The notes: generated from the letters alone by a model not told the origin. A stretch of DNA of 64,000 bases from Amanita rubescens (GCA_015039365.1 WION01000193.1:1-64000); one strand, 5' to 3'. Counted from the stretch's first letter, positions 11,344 through 23,099 are shown. Numbers and translations are program-made.

Positions 11344-12273
11344 ATGACCGTATAGTAAGTATTCGATGCGTTAGTATTACTTTCTGATAACCCGAGTCAA
11401 TTAGTTATCACCTTACTTTTCTACTCCTAGCCGCAGAAGTGCGTTTACATTGAGGTTTGAGCTATTGCGTTACCAACTGATATTTCCAGATGGTCACTTT
11501 CTGCTTGTTGGTTGCACCGCTTCCACATGGCGTTCGCAGGAATGTTTTCAAGTTCATTTCTGGGTCATGGATTGTTGCCAAGATTGCGTATGCACTCAAA
11601 ATCGCATTTATGTATGGTCCTGTCCATCAAAGTAGTACCTGACTAACAATGCATATAGCTTTGTCGGAATTCTCTTTGTCGATGCTATACAGCGCATGTA
11701 CCGAGTCTCAGCTGAGGTCGAGCTCGCCAAGGCTTCCATGGCTACAGACCTTCGAGTGGAATCCAGTCTGGCAGCCAGAAAATTCTAGTAAAGAGTTTTG
11801 ATAACATTTCTCAAGCCATTCATCTAAACTATTTATTCAGTGCACAGCGTAACACTTATCTCACTGGTTTTTGTCTTTTCCTCTCCCTCGTTTTGACGCG
11901 CACGTTCTATATACTCCTCGAACTTATTCATACCCGGGAAGAAAATTCGAAGTTGAAGAAAGAGGTGCATACTGGTGGCATCTATACTCTTCGTCCTCAG
12001 TTCTGATCTCTTGAAATAGGCCACGCCTCAGAAAGGAGGGAAGAACCAGGACGCAGCTAAAGAGGTTGTAGAATTGAAGAAGAGGATTGCAGAGCTCGAA
12101 ACGAAAGATCGCGACATTGGTTGGTTATATCAACGCAGTTCGACAATGTTTGCTAATATCATGTTTTAGAGACATTGAAGAAACAGGCTCTACAGCAAGC
12201 CGCAGAATATGACAGGCTTGCTACAAAGTATAATGAGGAGACAGGAAATGTATCGAACAAAAGGAAAGATTGA
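11344..12273 (+). CDS. BAP31/Yet3-like ER membrane protein
   Basis: An ER protein of the B-cell-receptor-associated 31 family, which helps sort and retain membrane proteins. The first exon is only 11 nt (ATG ACC GTA TA). The second, reached by an acceptor at 11,403, gives YHLTFLLLAAE. Next come MVTFCLLVAPLPHGVRRNVF and FVGILFVDAIQRMYRV, two hydrophobic segments. A third, YLTGFCLFLSLVLTR, is followed by FYILLELIHTREEN. The C terminus (after about residue 145) is a Lys/Glu/Ala-rich coiled coil with the basic end NKRKD, in a place where animal homologues carry a KKxx retrieval signal. Length about 215 residues fits the family. The gene is divergent from UBP6, with 186 bp between starts. Confidence 0.88.
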
Positions 12274-12457
12274 GATAATTCTGTATGATATCGCATGTCC
12301 TTAGCGTTTAGTCAATCCGAGTCGCGTTGAGTCAGTTTGGTGTCCAGGTCACATGACCGAGTATTTAAAGTCCGCAGTTGGAACAAGTTGAACCGGGCTG
12401 AGTTCTTGTGCCACGACTGAGCTACGTCTGCTTACGCGTCATCTATCTCGTGCAATC

Positions 12458-13471
12458 ATGGTAAGTACTGGCTCTTTTCGTGTCAATTTCATCTAACTTA
12501 AAGGCGCGTATTAGTCTGTTTCACCCGCCGTTATGCGTCGCGTCATGCGAGAACTGGCCGAGCTCAAAAAGAATCCACCGGAAGGTATCCGGGTTCAAAC
12601 GAACGAGCAGGACATGATGGATGTTACAGGGATTATCCAAGGACCCGGTGAGCATATCCCGCGGTTTAAATCTGCGATTCCGATCACTGACTCCTTTTCC
12701 GCCATGAGCAGAGGGTACGCCTTACACTGGCGGTTACTTCAGGGTCAGGTTCAAGTTTACAGACGAGTTCCCCGCTGCGCCTCCTAAATGTTAGTGCGAT
12801 TCGCTGCCGGTTTTTTATTTATGCTGACGATACATTTGGCAGGCTGGTTTGCAACGAAGATCTTCCATCCCAATGTTTCCAGCTCCGGCGAGATCTGCGT
12901 GAACACGCTCAAAAAGGACTGGAAGTCAACATATGGCATTGGTCATATCCTCGTCACCGTTAAATGCCTTTTGATATATCCTAATCCCGAATCTGCTCTG
13001 GATGAAGAGGCTGGAAAATTACTATTGGAAAACTACTCGACGTATTGTGATCGTGCAAAATTGATAACAAGTGTGCACGCTACTCCTCGAGTGAGGCCTG
13101 TGGAATTTGATTCGTCGGCCTCGGAGGAAGATTCTACCTCACCAAGCTCATCAACAACAAAATCTACCGCAGGGGAGATACCTTCGGCTACCTCTAGTTT
13201 CAAGCTGCCTATCAGCTCGACAAAATTGCCTCAACTACCAATTTCAAAAGGCACGCTATCTGTAGAAAAGGATAGCGCGAAAGAGCGCCACCCGTCACCA
13301 TCACCTCTTAGTACGGCAAATGCAAATGTGGGAGGTAAGGCTGCCCCGGGGGTGACTGTTAGCATAGCCCCACTAGCAGTGCCAGAAGGCAAGAAGGCTG
13401 TCAAAAGAGCTGCAACAGGTGGAGGTCCAACGAACGCAGAGAGGAGGAAGAAGGCACTGAAGCGGCTATGA
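12458..13471 (+). CDS. Ubiquitin-conjugating enzyme E2, UBE2S-like
   Basis: An E2 of the UBE2S type, which in animals extends Lys11-linked chains with the anaphase-promoting complex. The start codon stands alone in its exon: ATG is directly followed by GTAAGT. The frame then reads [20 protein letters not shown], then [18 protein letters not shown] after splicing. Next come HPN and the active-site stretch [33 protein letters not shown] is typical of this subfamily. A Ser/Thr/Pro-rich tail follows, ending in a Lys/Arg-rich patch (RRKKALKRL) that resembles the basic C-terminal peptide through which UBE2S binds its E3. Four exons. It is the fourth ubiquitin-pathway gene in 12.3 kb. Confidence 0.92.
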
Positions 13472-13700
13472 TACATCAGGTGGCCCACCGACCACCTAAT
13501 TCATTTTCCCTTCTCTGGTGGATGGGGTTTTATTTTTTCACTCACTTCGGAAGGACAGTTGTAGGCAATTAATTGGCTAGGCTACCGCTATGTTCTTTAT
13601 GCGCATTCTACTGTATAACATGACATACTTGTGTACTATTGGAGCGGAGTTACTTTATTGGTTGACCACGCAGTGAACACGACTTTCTTTGTTCTCGATA

Positions 13701-14606
13701 ATGACTTCCGCACAGAAGGTTCTTGCAGACTTTCATCGCTTGGTCGATGTCAACCAACAGTCTCTACTCATTTCCCTTGCGGCGATCACATTTAACCCGA
13801 CGGCATGGAACATTGTCGCCCGCCACGGTACGGCACATTCGCTCACGGAAACTGAAAACACTGACCAAACGCATGGTCATTAGAGTATAGAAACAAAACT
13901 TTGACGAGTCTGTTTGGAAGCCCACGCCGTGGATGCTATTTCCTCGCTCTGGCAATTTTTTCATTCGGTATTCTTCGGGACCACCTGTACGTTCATTTCT
14001 TTCTCTTTTTTTGTATACACTGTCTCTTACGCTTTTACCCTCCCCAGATACCAACGCGCGCTCCAGGACCAACCTCGCGTTCCGCTTCTCCCCGAGCCCT
14101 ATGATACCATAGTCCCGGCTGCGCTATTCGCTCTCGGTCAAACCTTTGTCATTACTTCTACTTGGGCACTCGGGGTCACCGGGACGTTCTTGGGAGACTA
14201 CTTTGGTATCTTGATGGATCATAGAGTGACTGGGTGGGTTCCCTTTCATCATCCCTTCTTCTCTTCAGAGGTGCTGACGATGGCGAGCAAAGGTTCCCAT
14301 TCAACGTTCTACGTGACCCAATGTACGTTGGAAGTACCATGTGTTTCGTTGCAACTGCATTATGGTAAGTCCCATTGTCCATTTGTGTGTTAATTTGACT
14401 TTTGTGCTCGCAGGTACGAGAGGCCGGCTGGGTTGTTCATCTCAGCATACGTGTACATTCTCTATCTGATCGCTCTCCAGTTCGAAGGGTACGTAAAGCT
14501 AGATGTCATAACTCTGGTTGCCATTAACTTAATGGTATTTTACAGACCCTTCACGGATATGATCTACTCTAAACGAGCAAAGGCAGCCTCTAAAAAAGCC
14601 ACATAA
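13701..14606 (+). CDS. OPI3: Phosphatidyl-N-methylethanolamine N-methyltransferase (OPI3 type)
   Basis: The enzyme carries out the last methylations that turn phosphatidylethanolamine into phosphatidylcholine, using S-adenosylmethionine in the ER membrane. The joined frame gives an N-terminal hydrophobic region. The family core follows: GTFLGDYFGILMDHRVTGFPFNV, with the GxG-type SAM-binding motif, then the second motif in DPMYVGSTMCFVATALWYERPAG. A last membrane segment YVYILYLIALQFEGPFTDMIY leads to the Lys-rich end AKAASKKAT, a possible ER-retrieval signal. Five exons. The protein of about 205 residues has the expected length. Start is ATG 13,701; no upstream in-frame ATG was found. Confidence 0.92.
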
Positions 14607-14803
14607 TCGTCTCTGGATATTAGACACGCATAGTGGCATGGATCAGTAATCTGCATTACTTAGTTTACTCTTCATGATTAATGCTAGGTGATGACGATTC
14701 AGAAACCTCCTGAACTACGAGTGGAATCGTGGGTAAGGAACGGTATCCTTTTTAGCCACCCATGAGCACTTGAGTTGTAATCGTGCACTGGGGTAACCCA
14801 GAG

Positions 14804-16988
14804 CTAAGGAGTATTGAAGTGGTACTTGCTGACAACCTTATCCCAGATGTCCCTTGTAGGTATAGTTGCGTTTAGACGGGACGCCAGGAGGAAAGCACCA
14901 CTCAATTTCCTAAGCGCGAGTGAGAAATCCGGGCTATGTGGGTGCAAATCTCGTTACCTGTTAAGGCTGTACGTCTCCCTCGGTGGCGGCGTCAACCTAT
15001 GTTGAAGCATCACGGGTATTTGAGCTCTAATCTCGGCCGTTATGTCAGCCCAGATGCTGCCGGGACCGAAAGAAAACGGTCGAGGACCTGATTCTCTGAA
15101 GGGTGTCGCGAGAAGCACCATCGAGTTCGCGTGTGCGTTTAGCATAACCTGTTTAGATCATGAATTGTTGCATGCGAATATGGATTTGCGATATTTACCT
15201 CGTTTTCTTCACCGGTCAGATACCCAAGCTTAAGACTCCATTGGATGCATGCATCTCTATCTTGGGAAGCAGCAGCCTGCAACAAGTGTAACCAGTTATC
15301 CATGAATTGCTGGGAGTATTCCCTCGACGCGCCAAAGTCAACCAATTCAACCTGTAATATTAGATGAGAACGGTTTTCTTGGGCTTTATACAGTCACGCA
15401 CTTGCCGTGTTGCTGGATTCCACAAGAAATTTGACCAATTAGGGTCTGTCTGCATAGTTCTGTATTCAAACAGCTCTTTCAGACACAACTCCATAACCCA
15501 CGAGGAAATCTACGCTAATAAATGCCCAGGTCATCACATAAACAGGGTTTACTTACATCATTCCTGTCTTGCTGGCTTAATCGCGAAGCATTTGCTTCAC
15601 CGACGCTGAAGCCATTGACCCGTTCCATGACAAGCACATCGCGAGTGCTCCCATCCCAAACCCATGGAACCCTGAATCGGGTATCGTTGCCCAGACGTTC
15701 CGCAGAACCAAACTTGCGCAAGAAAGAAGCCTCGCGCGTATAATCACATTCGTCTGCCAATTCTTCTCCCATTACCTGACAAGATCCATTCAGATAAACA
15801 CCACACGACTTGTGAAACCATCTGACCTTGATGGTTTTGTCAAGAAACAGTCCTTTTGGTAGCAACGCGCTGGCAGTCAGCAAAAGCTTGATGTATCCCA
15901 GATCGCTAGTAATGGAGTCTTTGATGTTAGGAAATTGGACTTTGACAGCAACGGCTTCCTCTTTCCCAGTAGGCGAAACTGAAGGAGAAAGCACGGCTTT
16001 GTGAACTTGTCCAATTGATGCGGCAGCAAAGGGAATGCGATCAAACGACGTAAAGTTTGACATCCAATCTGGACCTAATGATGCTTGCATAACTTTCTGA
16101 CGGCAAATAAGCTTATTTATCGGCACTCCGAGAATGGATCATATACCTCCATCTGCCAGTCGGGCATGTAATGTGCACTGTCTTGGACCCTTCTAAATAT
16201 CTTGTCGATTTCTTCAGGAAGGACGTGGGTATCTGCAGTCATCAGAACGTCATCCCCAGGAAATCTTCAACAAGAGTTACGAACCTTGGATGCTCATGAA
16301 TTGGCCCAACTTCAGCGCCGCGCCGCGCATTTGGGACAATTTCGCCACGAGACGTTTGATGTTAGCTTCAGTCATGACAAGAGAAGATTGAGAGTCAGAG
16401 TTTCCGCTTGTTCGACGAATTAGTTCAGAGGCAGCGCCGTAACCGAGGGATGCAGCAAGTCCTAACTAAGGTCAGTATAGTAGTTGGATGAGATACGCGT
16501 GTACTTGCCTCCGTAGTGGAAAAGTCTTCCTATCCGCGATGATGGGACTTTGGAGGATTGCAAATTACGGGCAGGTGTTGAGTATACGGGAGTCTAGATT
16601 TTGTATGAGTGTATTGCGGTCATATTCCAACACTCGTCTGTACCTTGTGAAGTGGTTCGTCAAGTGATAAATCATTTTGCAATGGAGAAGCATCTGGTTG
16701 GATATCCTCTGATGGAGTAGAGTTGGGGACCGGTGGTATAAGTTGCTGCGATAATTTTCTGGATCTCGTGTCACCCTCTATGCTTTGTTGGACACCGTAA
16801 TGCTGCCTGACAGGGCTTTCGGGCTCCTTGCTCGGCTCTTCTTGCCTTGACTTTGAGCTTATTGCAGTGGTGGCTCTAGCAGCAGTATTTTGTGCGACTT
16901 GAGTTGCTCTGTGGTGGGCTGCATGAGAGAGGATGTTAAGGACCGAATAGGCAACACAGAACCAGTTGTAGGCGGGGCCAGGCGGCAT
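14804..16988 (-). CDS. COQ8: COQ8/ADCK3-type atypical kinase of coenzyme Q synthesis
   Basis: A mitochondrial UbiB-family ATPase/kinase that supports the ubiquinone biosynthesis complex. After an N-terminal region rich in Ser/Glu/Pro, the gene shows the family-specific KxGQ motif in [14 protein letters not shown]. It continues with [16 protein letters not shown] (the A-rich nucleotide loop), VAVKVQFP (ATP Lys), [29 protein letters not shown] and VDFGASREY, the last holding the metal-binding Asp of the DFG equivalent. The start [12 protein letters not shown] was chosen because the ATG 40 bp upstream is in another frame. About nine exons. The start lies only 39 bp from that of the divergent gene at 17,028, so the two must share a very short promoter or have overlapping leaders. 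Confidence 0.9.
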
Positions 16989-17027
16989 ACCGCGTGCAGC
17001 CAAACAACCGCCAAATTGCCGTTCACC

Positions 17028-18157
17028 ATGATGTCGCTACCGACGCATCAGACTCCTTCAAAGAAACTGCGTTTCATAATTCAAAGGTTCTTATTCTCCT
17101 TGTTACAAATTTTTTTTCATAAGCTTAGTGCACCAGCACAGATGTTTTGCAAGAAATGCGCATAAACGTCTCTGAGGAGAACTCAAATCAAATCATCTGG
17201 TACAAGGTTAGTACTATCGCGTGTAGCATGTACATATGTTTAACTTGTTTTTGAAGGAACGATTCTTATCTGATCATGAAATTGTCGAGCATATTGTTGT
17301 GCGTGTTATCTAGTATATAATGCGAGTCATACTGATATGTGTAGCACGATCCAAGCAAGACCCTCTGCTGGACAATCCACAAACCAAAGCGCGGGTGGTA
17401 CATTCGCCTCAGGAATCCCTCTTTCCCTCCGGGCGCTTTCATACCCTTCTTACCCGTACCACCTTCAGCACCATACCACTCTGAAGGGGCACTTTCTTTC
17501 AATTCCCGGACTGGCGCATTCACCTCGGACAACTATGCCATCCATTCACCTGACGGGTCAAGCAAACAACAGGACGACGCTGGCAGCTCTGGTAGCAAGA
17601 TTAGCGTACACGTCTATCCTCCTACACCTCCTCCAGTCGTAATCCGACCGCGGTCCATGGCCGCTGTAGCGTCCAGAGGTTCAACGCCGCAAACTTCGCC
17701 TACAATGGCATCAAATATACCTCGCCCTATGGAAATCACACAGTTCATCCTGGCTCCCCACTCCTTGGCACCGCAAGTACCAATCACTGATTCGTTCTTT
17801 TCGCGTGCCCTCTCTGTGATCAGAAGTCATCGCCCTTCACACTCGAGATCGTTCACATTATCTCGTGTACCACCCTCCCAGTCTCTTCCCCCTCCTTATA
17901 CTTCTCAATCATCTGTCACTCTTACCGCAGATGTGGAAACGAGCCTGTCGGCACCGCCTTTAATACCTTTCTTGGTTCACCATGATCGTACACCTGTTCT
18001 CACCTTTGGATCTTTCACCGGGCTAATCGAGATTGATACGGTCGAGGAGAGAATGCTCGGCATTGACAGGAGCTTCTGGATTGCGGTTTCTTTGACATAT
18101 TTGGAATTTTTGGAAAACAGAGAGGTCCGCAAGACGATTTACTTGGTTTTATCATGA
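17028..18157 (+). CDS. Hypothetical protein, Pro/Ser-rich middle
   Basis: I do not recognise this protein. The joined frame starts MMSLPTHQTPSKKLRFI. It passes through three short exons (VLQEMRINVSEENSN, then YKERFLSDHEIVEHIV) into a long open exon from about 17,344 to the stop at 18,155-18,157. That exon reads WTIHKPKRGWYIRLRNP, then a Pro/Ser-rich stretch with PPTPPPVV, and ends with a hydrophobic region FWIAVSLTYLEFLENREV. The length is about 320 residues. It is divergent from COQ8 with 39 bp between start codons, which suggests co-expression but not function. The long uninterrupted frame and consistent splice sites argue that it is real. Confidence 0.65.
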
Positions 18158-18274
18158 GACTGATTTTTTCTATAGAGTTACCTCATTGCGCTCCACGACT
18201 GATCTAACTTGTAGAAGTATTGAAGAAAGTGGTGGTGGTTATATTAATATAATCTAAGAACGATCCTGTAACAA

Positions 18275-19199
18275 CTAGCGATCAAAGGCATTACCATAGA
18301 CATCGACGCTTTCTTTCAAGCGCCTGATGCTCCTGGTTTCTATGTCTTTTTTCCAAGCATACTCCAAATGCAGTGGACAGCCAATATGTGTCATTTCTCC
18401 ATTGAACTTGTTTAAAACTTCTTCAGCAATATCAGCGCCCTCACGCTTAAAAACGATATGACCGCGGTCCCATATCTGACCGTCCTTGAATGGAGGAACT
18501 GTGAGCATAGTTAGCTATCTTTCTTTCCCTACTGGAGAGCAAACAACACTCACGGAAAGATATCTGTTCAATATCGTCTTTATATTGCTCTAGAACGGTT
18601 AGAAGATCTTCTTTTTTCCCCAGGAAATCACGAAAGAATAGTGTATGGTTCTTGGGAGCGATGGGGTGTTTCCTCGAATAATCTACGAATAGAGTTCGGC
18701 TCATCATGTAGAAAGGTTCGACTTCTGCACTTTCGTACGCCGCAATGGCGTCTTCTAGCTTGTTGAAATCGACACGACCGCATCCCTTGTGACCTCCCAT
18801 GCGAGCAGGGACTAAAAGGGGTGGTCAGGATCAAAACACGCACGCGCCAATAAAGAAGTGCAACGTACAAAGATAAATGCGGTCAATTGATCCATACGGG
18901 GAGAATACCTCATGCAAATGCTCACTAATAGCTTCTCGGGGGACATTCGAGACAAATAGGCTCTTGGTAGGTGGTAGTTTTTCTTTCCGGCCCCTTTTAT
19001 TTTCCTCTGGCTTTGGCTCTGGCTCCGTTGAAAAAAATCTCATGGAAACGGGCGACCGCCATGACGAGGAAACAGCTCGTGGTCTGTAAAGTCTTGCTGC
19101 AACTAGACTTGAAGTAGTCAATGTCCGTGAAGTTTGTAATCGGAATGAAGATAGTGAGCAGCGTGGTTGGAGTCTGACGAGTTTTGCTAGTGTAGACAT
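18275..19199 (-). CDS. Mitochondrial-type RRM RNA-binding protein, copy 1
   Basis: The N terminus (MSTLAKLVRLQPRCS..., rich in Arg, Ser, Thr and Leu, no acid for about 45 residues) looks like a mitochondrial targeting peptide and ends near MRFFSTEPEP. An RRM follows: RNP2-like KSLFVSNVPREAI, YGSIDRIYL, and after an intron GCGRVDFNKLEDAIAAYES as RNP1 region. A second, weaker RRM-like module (HTLFFRDFLGKKEDL ... DRGHIVFKREGADIAEEVL) completes the protein. Four exons. The neighbour at 19,365-20,189 has the same exon layout and about two-thirds identical wording, so this is a local tandem duplication. The RNA target is unknown. Confidence 0.8.
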
Positions 19200-19364
19200 G
19201 CGAGCGTGCTAAAACCAGAAGTTTGTCGTGACGCATTTTATTTGTTGCTTGTGACGCGTGACGTACGGTCAATTGTCGGGTTTTCTTGCTTTGCACTTAA
19301 ATAATTCTCTATGGCACTCATGTATTTCTCCAAACTAGTAACATTCTTGTGCTACTGGGCTGGA

Positions 19365-20189
19365 TCAAGTGTTTTTCATAGCATACTCGAAACACAATGG
19401 ACAGCCTTGCTCCGTCATTCTTCCATTGTACTTGTCTAAAGCCTCTTCAGCAACATCCCGTTCCGCAAAAAAGATATGACCGCGGTCCCATAATTGATCC
19501 TCCTTCGTTGGAGGAACTGTGAGCATAGTTAGCCTATCTTTGCCTACTGGACAGCAAACAACACTCACTGAAAGCGATTTTATTAATCTGGTCCTTATAT
19601 TCCTTTAGAATGTCTCGAAGATCTGCTTCGTTTCCCTTGAAATCACGAAAGTATAGTACACGGCTCTTAACGCCGAAGGTTTTGTGCGAATAGCTGACGG
19701 TTAGAGTCCGGTCCATCAAGAAGAAAGGTTCCGCTTGGCTACTTTGGTACGCCACGGTCGCGTCTGCTAGACGACTGAAATCGACACGAGCACATCCCTT
19801 GTGACCTCCCTTGAACCCAGGAACTATAAACGGTGTCAGAATCAACGCGCCAATAATAATAAAAAGTACAACGTACAAAGATGGATGTGGACTATTTCTC
19901 CAAACGGCGAGAATATCTCTCGTAAATGCTCACTGCCAGCATCCCAGGGGACATTCGTAATAAACAGGCTCTGGGAAGGATTTTTTGCCTCTCTCCGCCT
20001 CTTTTTTTCCTCTGGCTCCGTTGAAAAATATCTCATGGAAACGGGCGACCATGATGAAGAAACAGGTTGTATCAAGGAAGGTCTGTGAAGTCTTGCTGCA
20101 GCTACACTCGAAGTAGCAAGTGTCCGTGAAGCTTGTAGTCGGAACGAGCAGCGTGGTTGGAGTCTGACGAGTTTTGCTAGCGCAGACAT
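19365..20189 (-). CDS. Mitochondrial-type RRM RNA-binding protein, copy 2
   Basis: Paralogue of the preceding gene. It has the same targeting-type N terminus (MSALAKLVRLQPRCSFRLQ), the same break into four exons and the same two RRM-like modules: SLFITNVPWDAGSEHLREIF, GCARVDFSRLADATVAYQS, VLYFRDFKGNEADL and RGHIFFAERDVAEEAL. It stops right after CPLCFEYAMKNT and lacks the last 20-odd residues of copy 1. The flanks upstream of both ATGs are also alike (both carry GTGACGCGT-type repeats), so promoter and gene were duplicated together. Confidence 0.8.
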
Positions 20190-20934
20190 CGTGGTAAACC
20201 TGAAAGTTTGTCGTGACGCGTTTAGACTTTAAATTTGGTACCCGTGACAAGTGACGCGTGACGACGATCAAAATCTATTTTGCATTCGTTCAAGGTAACC
20301 TCCGTGCCACTTGGTACGACGCTGTCTTTTCATTCAGCGTTATCCGATCTCTCCAGCGTCCAAATTCGTAGTCCAGTTCATTTCAACGGTGCAAACTCTG
20401 CGAAGAATGTTCGCTCAACCAGTATTTCGACGAGGAAAAAAATATTGACATGGCCTTTCTACTGAGCTGAGCAAGGGATGTCGTATGCGCCGTCAAGAAA
20501 CGAAGTGCTAAGATGCCCCTTCCTGTTAGTATACGTGGCGGATTGATCTACTTCTGTAGCCTTGTATTATCCATCCGCGCGGTGCCCAACAAGGCGATGG
20601 TCTGTTCCTATTCGCTTCAAGTCCACAAGGTTCTATACTAGAATGTATAGTAGTAGCTCAAGGAAGAAACTGTACCTGACCATTGCGATAGAAAGTAATG
20701 CTCGTTAAGCACAACGGTGGATCCGATTCTCTTCACTGAGGGATTGCGCGTCGAATATGTGGCTACTTAGCGGTGTCCGTTCTGCTGTAGTCTTCTCTAT
20801 CTGGCTCGACCTCATATCCATCCGATCGAATCTCGCATCAACCTGATTCTTACATGACCACCCAAGAGGTCTAAAAACTAAAATCTAGGTACCATCTTGT
20901 ATGGATATGCGATTTCTAAAGGTTGTTGTATAGA

Positions 20935-22092
20935 TCAGGTCCAGGTCCTGACCAGGTCCGCTAATGGCTTGTGATAAGATTCACGGCTCAGGATCAACTC
21001 TTTAGCCAATTTGACGCCAGGTAATCGTAATATGGCGGGATAGTAGTCTGGTTCTTGCTCCTTGATGGCAGTGTTGTAAAATTCATTGTTTATCTTCATC
21101 GTTTCATACAAATCATTTAGGTATTCTACAAGTTCCCATGAAAGCAATATTTCAAAATGAATACAACTTTTGACTCACTTCTGACACAGCCGAATCATGC
21201 CATTCTTGTCGAAGCACCGCCTGGGATAAGTTGTAGATAATTTCTAGTCTTAGATTAATAGAATGTTGGTATGTCGGTGTATCGGAAATGCCGAGGCGCA
21301 AAGAAATGAACTCTCAACGTCTTTGCGCAGTCTTCCCACTACCTCCGGAACAGCCATGATGTCTAGCATGATTGAAATTCCACGAAATGCAGCAGGGAAT
21401 GCACGATATATCTTCTCCACGTAGAGCAGCATGGTCATGGAGTCGCGAGCAAAAACAAGCTTGATGTTCTTGATCAACTGAACGTAGCCATAGTAGGCAG
21501 AAATCAACGAGACGCCGTTCACGGTGAAGAGCGTCGCGCCAGGGTCAGTTTATACATGTTCTCCTTGAGAGTATCTGTAACATTTGCGGTGACATCTTCA
21601 ACACAGAAGGCTTTATCTCATGGTTCCCATGCACGCGATACCTTCACAGTTACTAGTACAGATCACTTATGCATATGCCTGATTGAGTCGAGAAGTTTAA
21701 ATTTGTCATACAGTGCCCTGCAGGCTGCGAGGGCTTTTGTCGGCTTTCCGCATCATTTGGAGTCTTACTTTAACTTGGCCGCATCGCCATCGACGACCAT
21801 ATTCGTGTCTCCCTGCGGTTTAACTGCGCCATCACAATGGGTAAGCGCCCCCAAAACGACCATATACGGAGTCGAACTGACGATGACAGGCATTGTGGAA
21901 CAAGCTCTGCAACTTTGACAGCATGATTACTGAAGGTCAAGGACACGCTAGCCGGAAGGGTTCCAAAAGCGTGTCTGTCCCAGGTGGTTAGGGAGAGCAG
22001 CAAATTGCGTATATTGTATCTGACAGCACGAAGGCGATGATCTTGAACCAAAGCTCGCTAGGGAGATCAAATTCGCTATCCTGGGACGACAT
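20935..22092 (-). pseudogene. Decayed F-box-like gene
   Basis: The minus strand from ATG 22,092 reads FDLPSELWFKIIAFVLSD, the style of a fungal F-box, but meets a stop at 21,988. Later open pieces in other frames follow. One (21,250-21,530) reads YYGYVQLIKNIKLVFARDSM and RGISIMLDIMAVPEVVGRL. The last (20,935-21,147) reads ELVEYLNDLYETMKINNEF. No splice model I tried joins all of them without stops. The 3' part (ENLSQAVLRQEW-like, near 21,200) is repeated in inverted form at 32,345-32,430. The family call rests on the first 30 residues only. Confidence 0.4.
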
Positions 22093-22232
22093 GACGCGGA
22101 CGGCGGGTGACCTCAACGGTTGCAATTTTAGCCTCGCTCGATCCAGTCAATTCATTTCGTTTGCGCAGTGTCAGCCATGCCTAGGTTCCACTATAAAGCA
22201 CCTTAGCTGGATTCCACCTTCCTTCAATAACA

Positions 22233-23024
22233 ATGGGTATCCCTCAGGAAGATCCTCTACATGATTTTCTCGCTCCAACAAATCCAGCAACAACGCGCTC
22301 GCCGTGTCCTGCTTTGAACGTACTCGCGAATCATCGATACATGTTCGTCTATTTTGTTTCTTATATATCTTACGCTGACTGCTCTTCTTCTACTAGACCA
22401 CACGATGGAATGAATATTTCATACACAGCTCTGGTGGACGCAATATGCTCCGTGTACAACGTATCTAGGCCACTAGCTAACCTCTTGGCCATAGTAGGGT
22501 ACAGTACATGCGGCAAACTATCCTTTTCCATCCAGTCGTCCTTCGCCATCCCCATACCTCATGTCACATGGTCTGTCAACCTCGCCAGCCTTTCCCAACA
22601 CGGCGGATTCGCGATAGCCCACAACGCTTCCATTGTCCACCCAAACGTCATCCCTTCGACACATTCCCCCGATCCCGCACTCTCCGAACAGGTTCTCGAA
22701 CGTGCAACCTCATCTGGAGGCCTTTCACTCCGAGATTTGGCGCATATACGCACAGAAAGACTAGCCAAGCTCGAGCAACCGCTGAGCGGCTACCATGAAC
22801 AGGTTGCATTAGGAGAAGCTGGCCTGTTGTGGTCGATTATGCGGGAAGGAAAGCAGGAGAAAGGATACGATGACGTTATCCCTGTTGAACGGCTGAGGCA
22901 TTGGCTGTGCGAAGAAAGGCTACCGGACAACTGGTGGTCCTCTGTCCGCCCATCTCACGCAGTTGGCCTCACAGAAGCCCGCTCAAACGCCAATGCTGTA
23001 CATACGCTCATGACCAACGTTTGA
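22233..23024 (+). CDS. Heme-thiolate peroxidase (Peroxidase_2, chloroperoxidase/peroxygenase family)
   Basis: Fungal heme-thiolate enzymes use hydrogen peroxide to halogenate or oxygenate organic substrates. The proximal heme ligand lies in SPCPALNVLANHRY. One intron (about 22,343-22,395) joins to PHDGMNISYTALVDAI, as usual in the family. Further matches are LANLLAIVGYSTCGKLSFS, LASLSQHGGFAIAHNASIVH (the distal H/E region), LSLRDLAHIRTERLAKLEQP and LRHWLCEERLPDNWW. No signal peptide is seen, so this is a short intracellular-type member of about 245 residues. The distal acid normally seen as EHD is here AHNAS, so the catalytic Glu may be displaced. A truncated copy lies at 32,860-33,222. Confidence 0.85.
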   Translation: MGIPQEDPLHDFLAPTNPATTRSPCPALNVLANHRYMFVYFVSYISYADCSSSTRPHDGMNISYTALVDAICSVYNVSRPLANLLAIVGYSTCGKLSFSIQSSFAIPIPHVTWSVNLASLSQHGGFAIAHNASIVHPNVIPSTHSPDPALSEQVLERATSSGGLSLRDLAHIRTERLAKLEQPLSGYHEQVALGEAGLLWSIMREGKQEKGYDDVIPVERLRHWLCEERLPDNWWSSVRPSHAVGLTEARSNANAVHTLMTNV

Positions 23025-23099
23025 GATATGATTCTTATTTCCTAATACCCTACTACTGTAGCTCTATATATTTACACATGTATCACATCACCCATGCCC

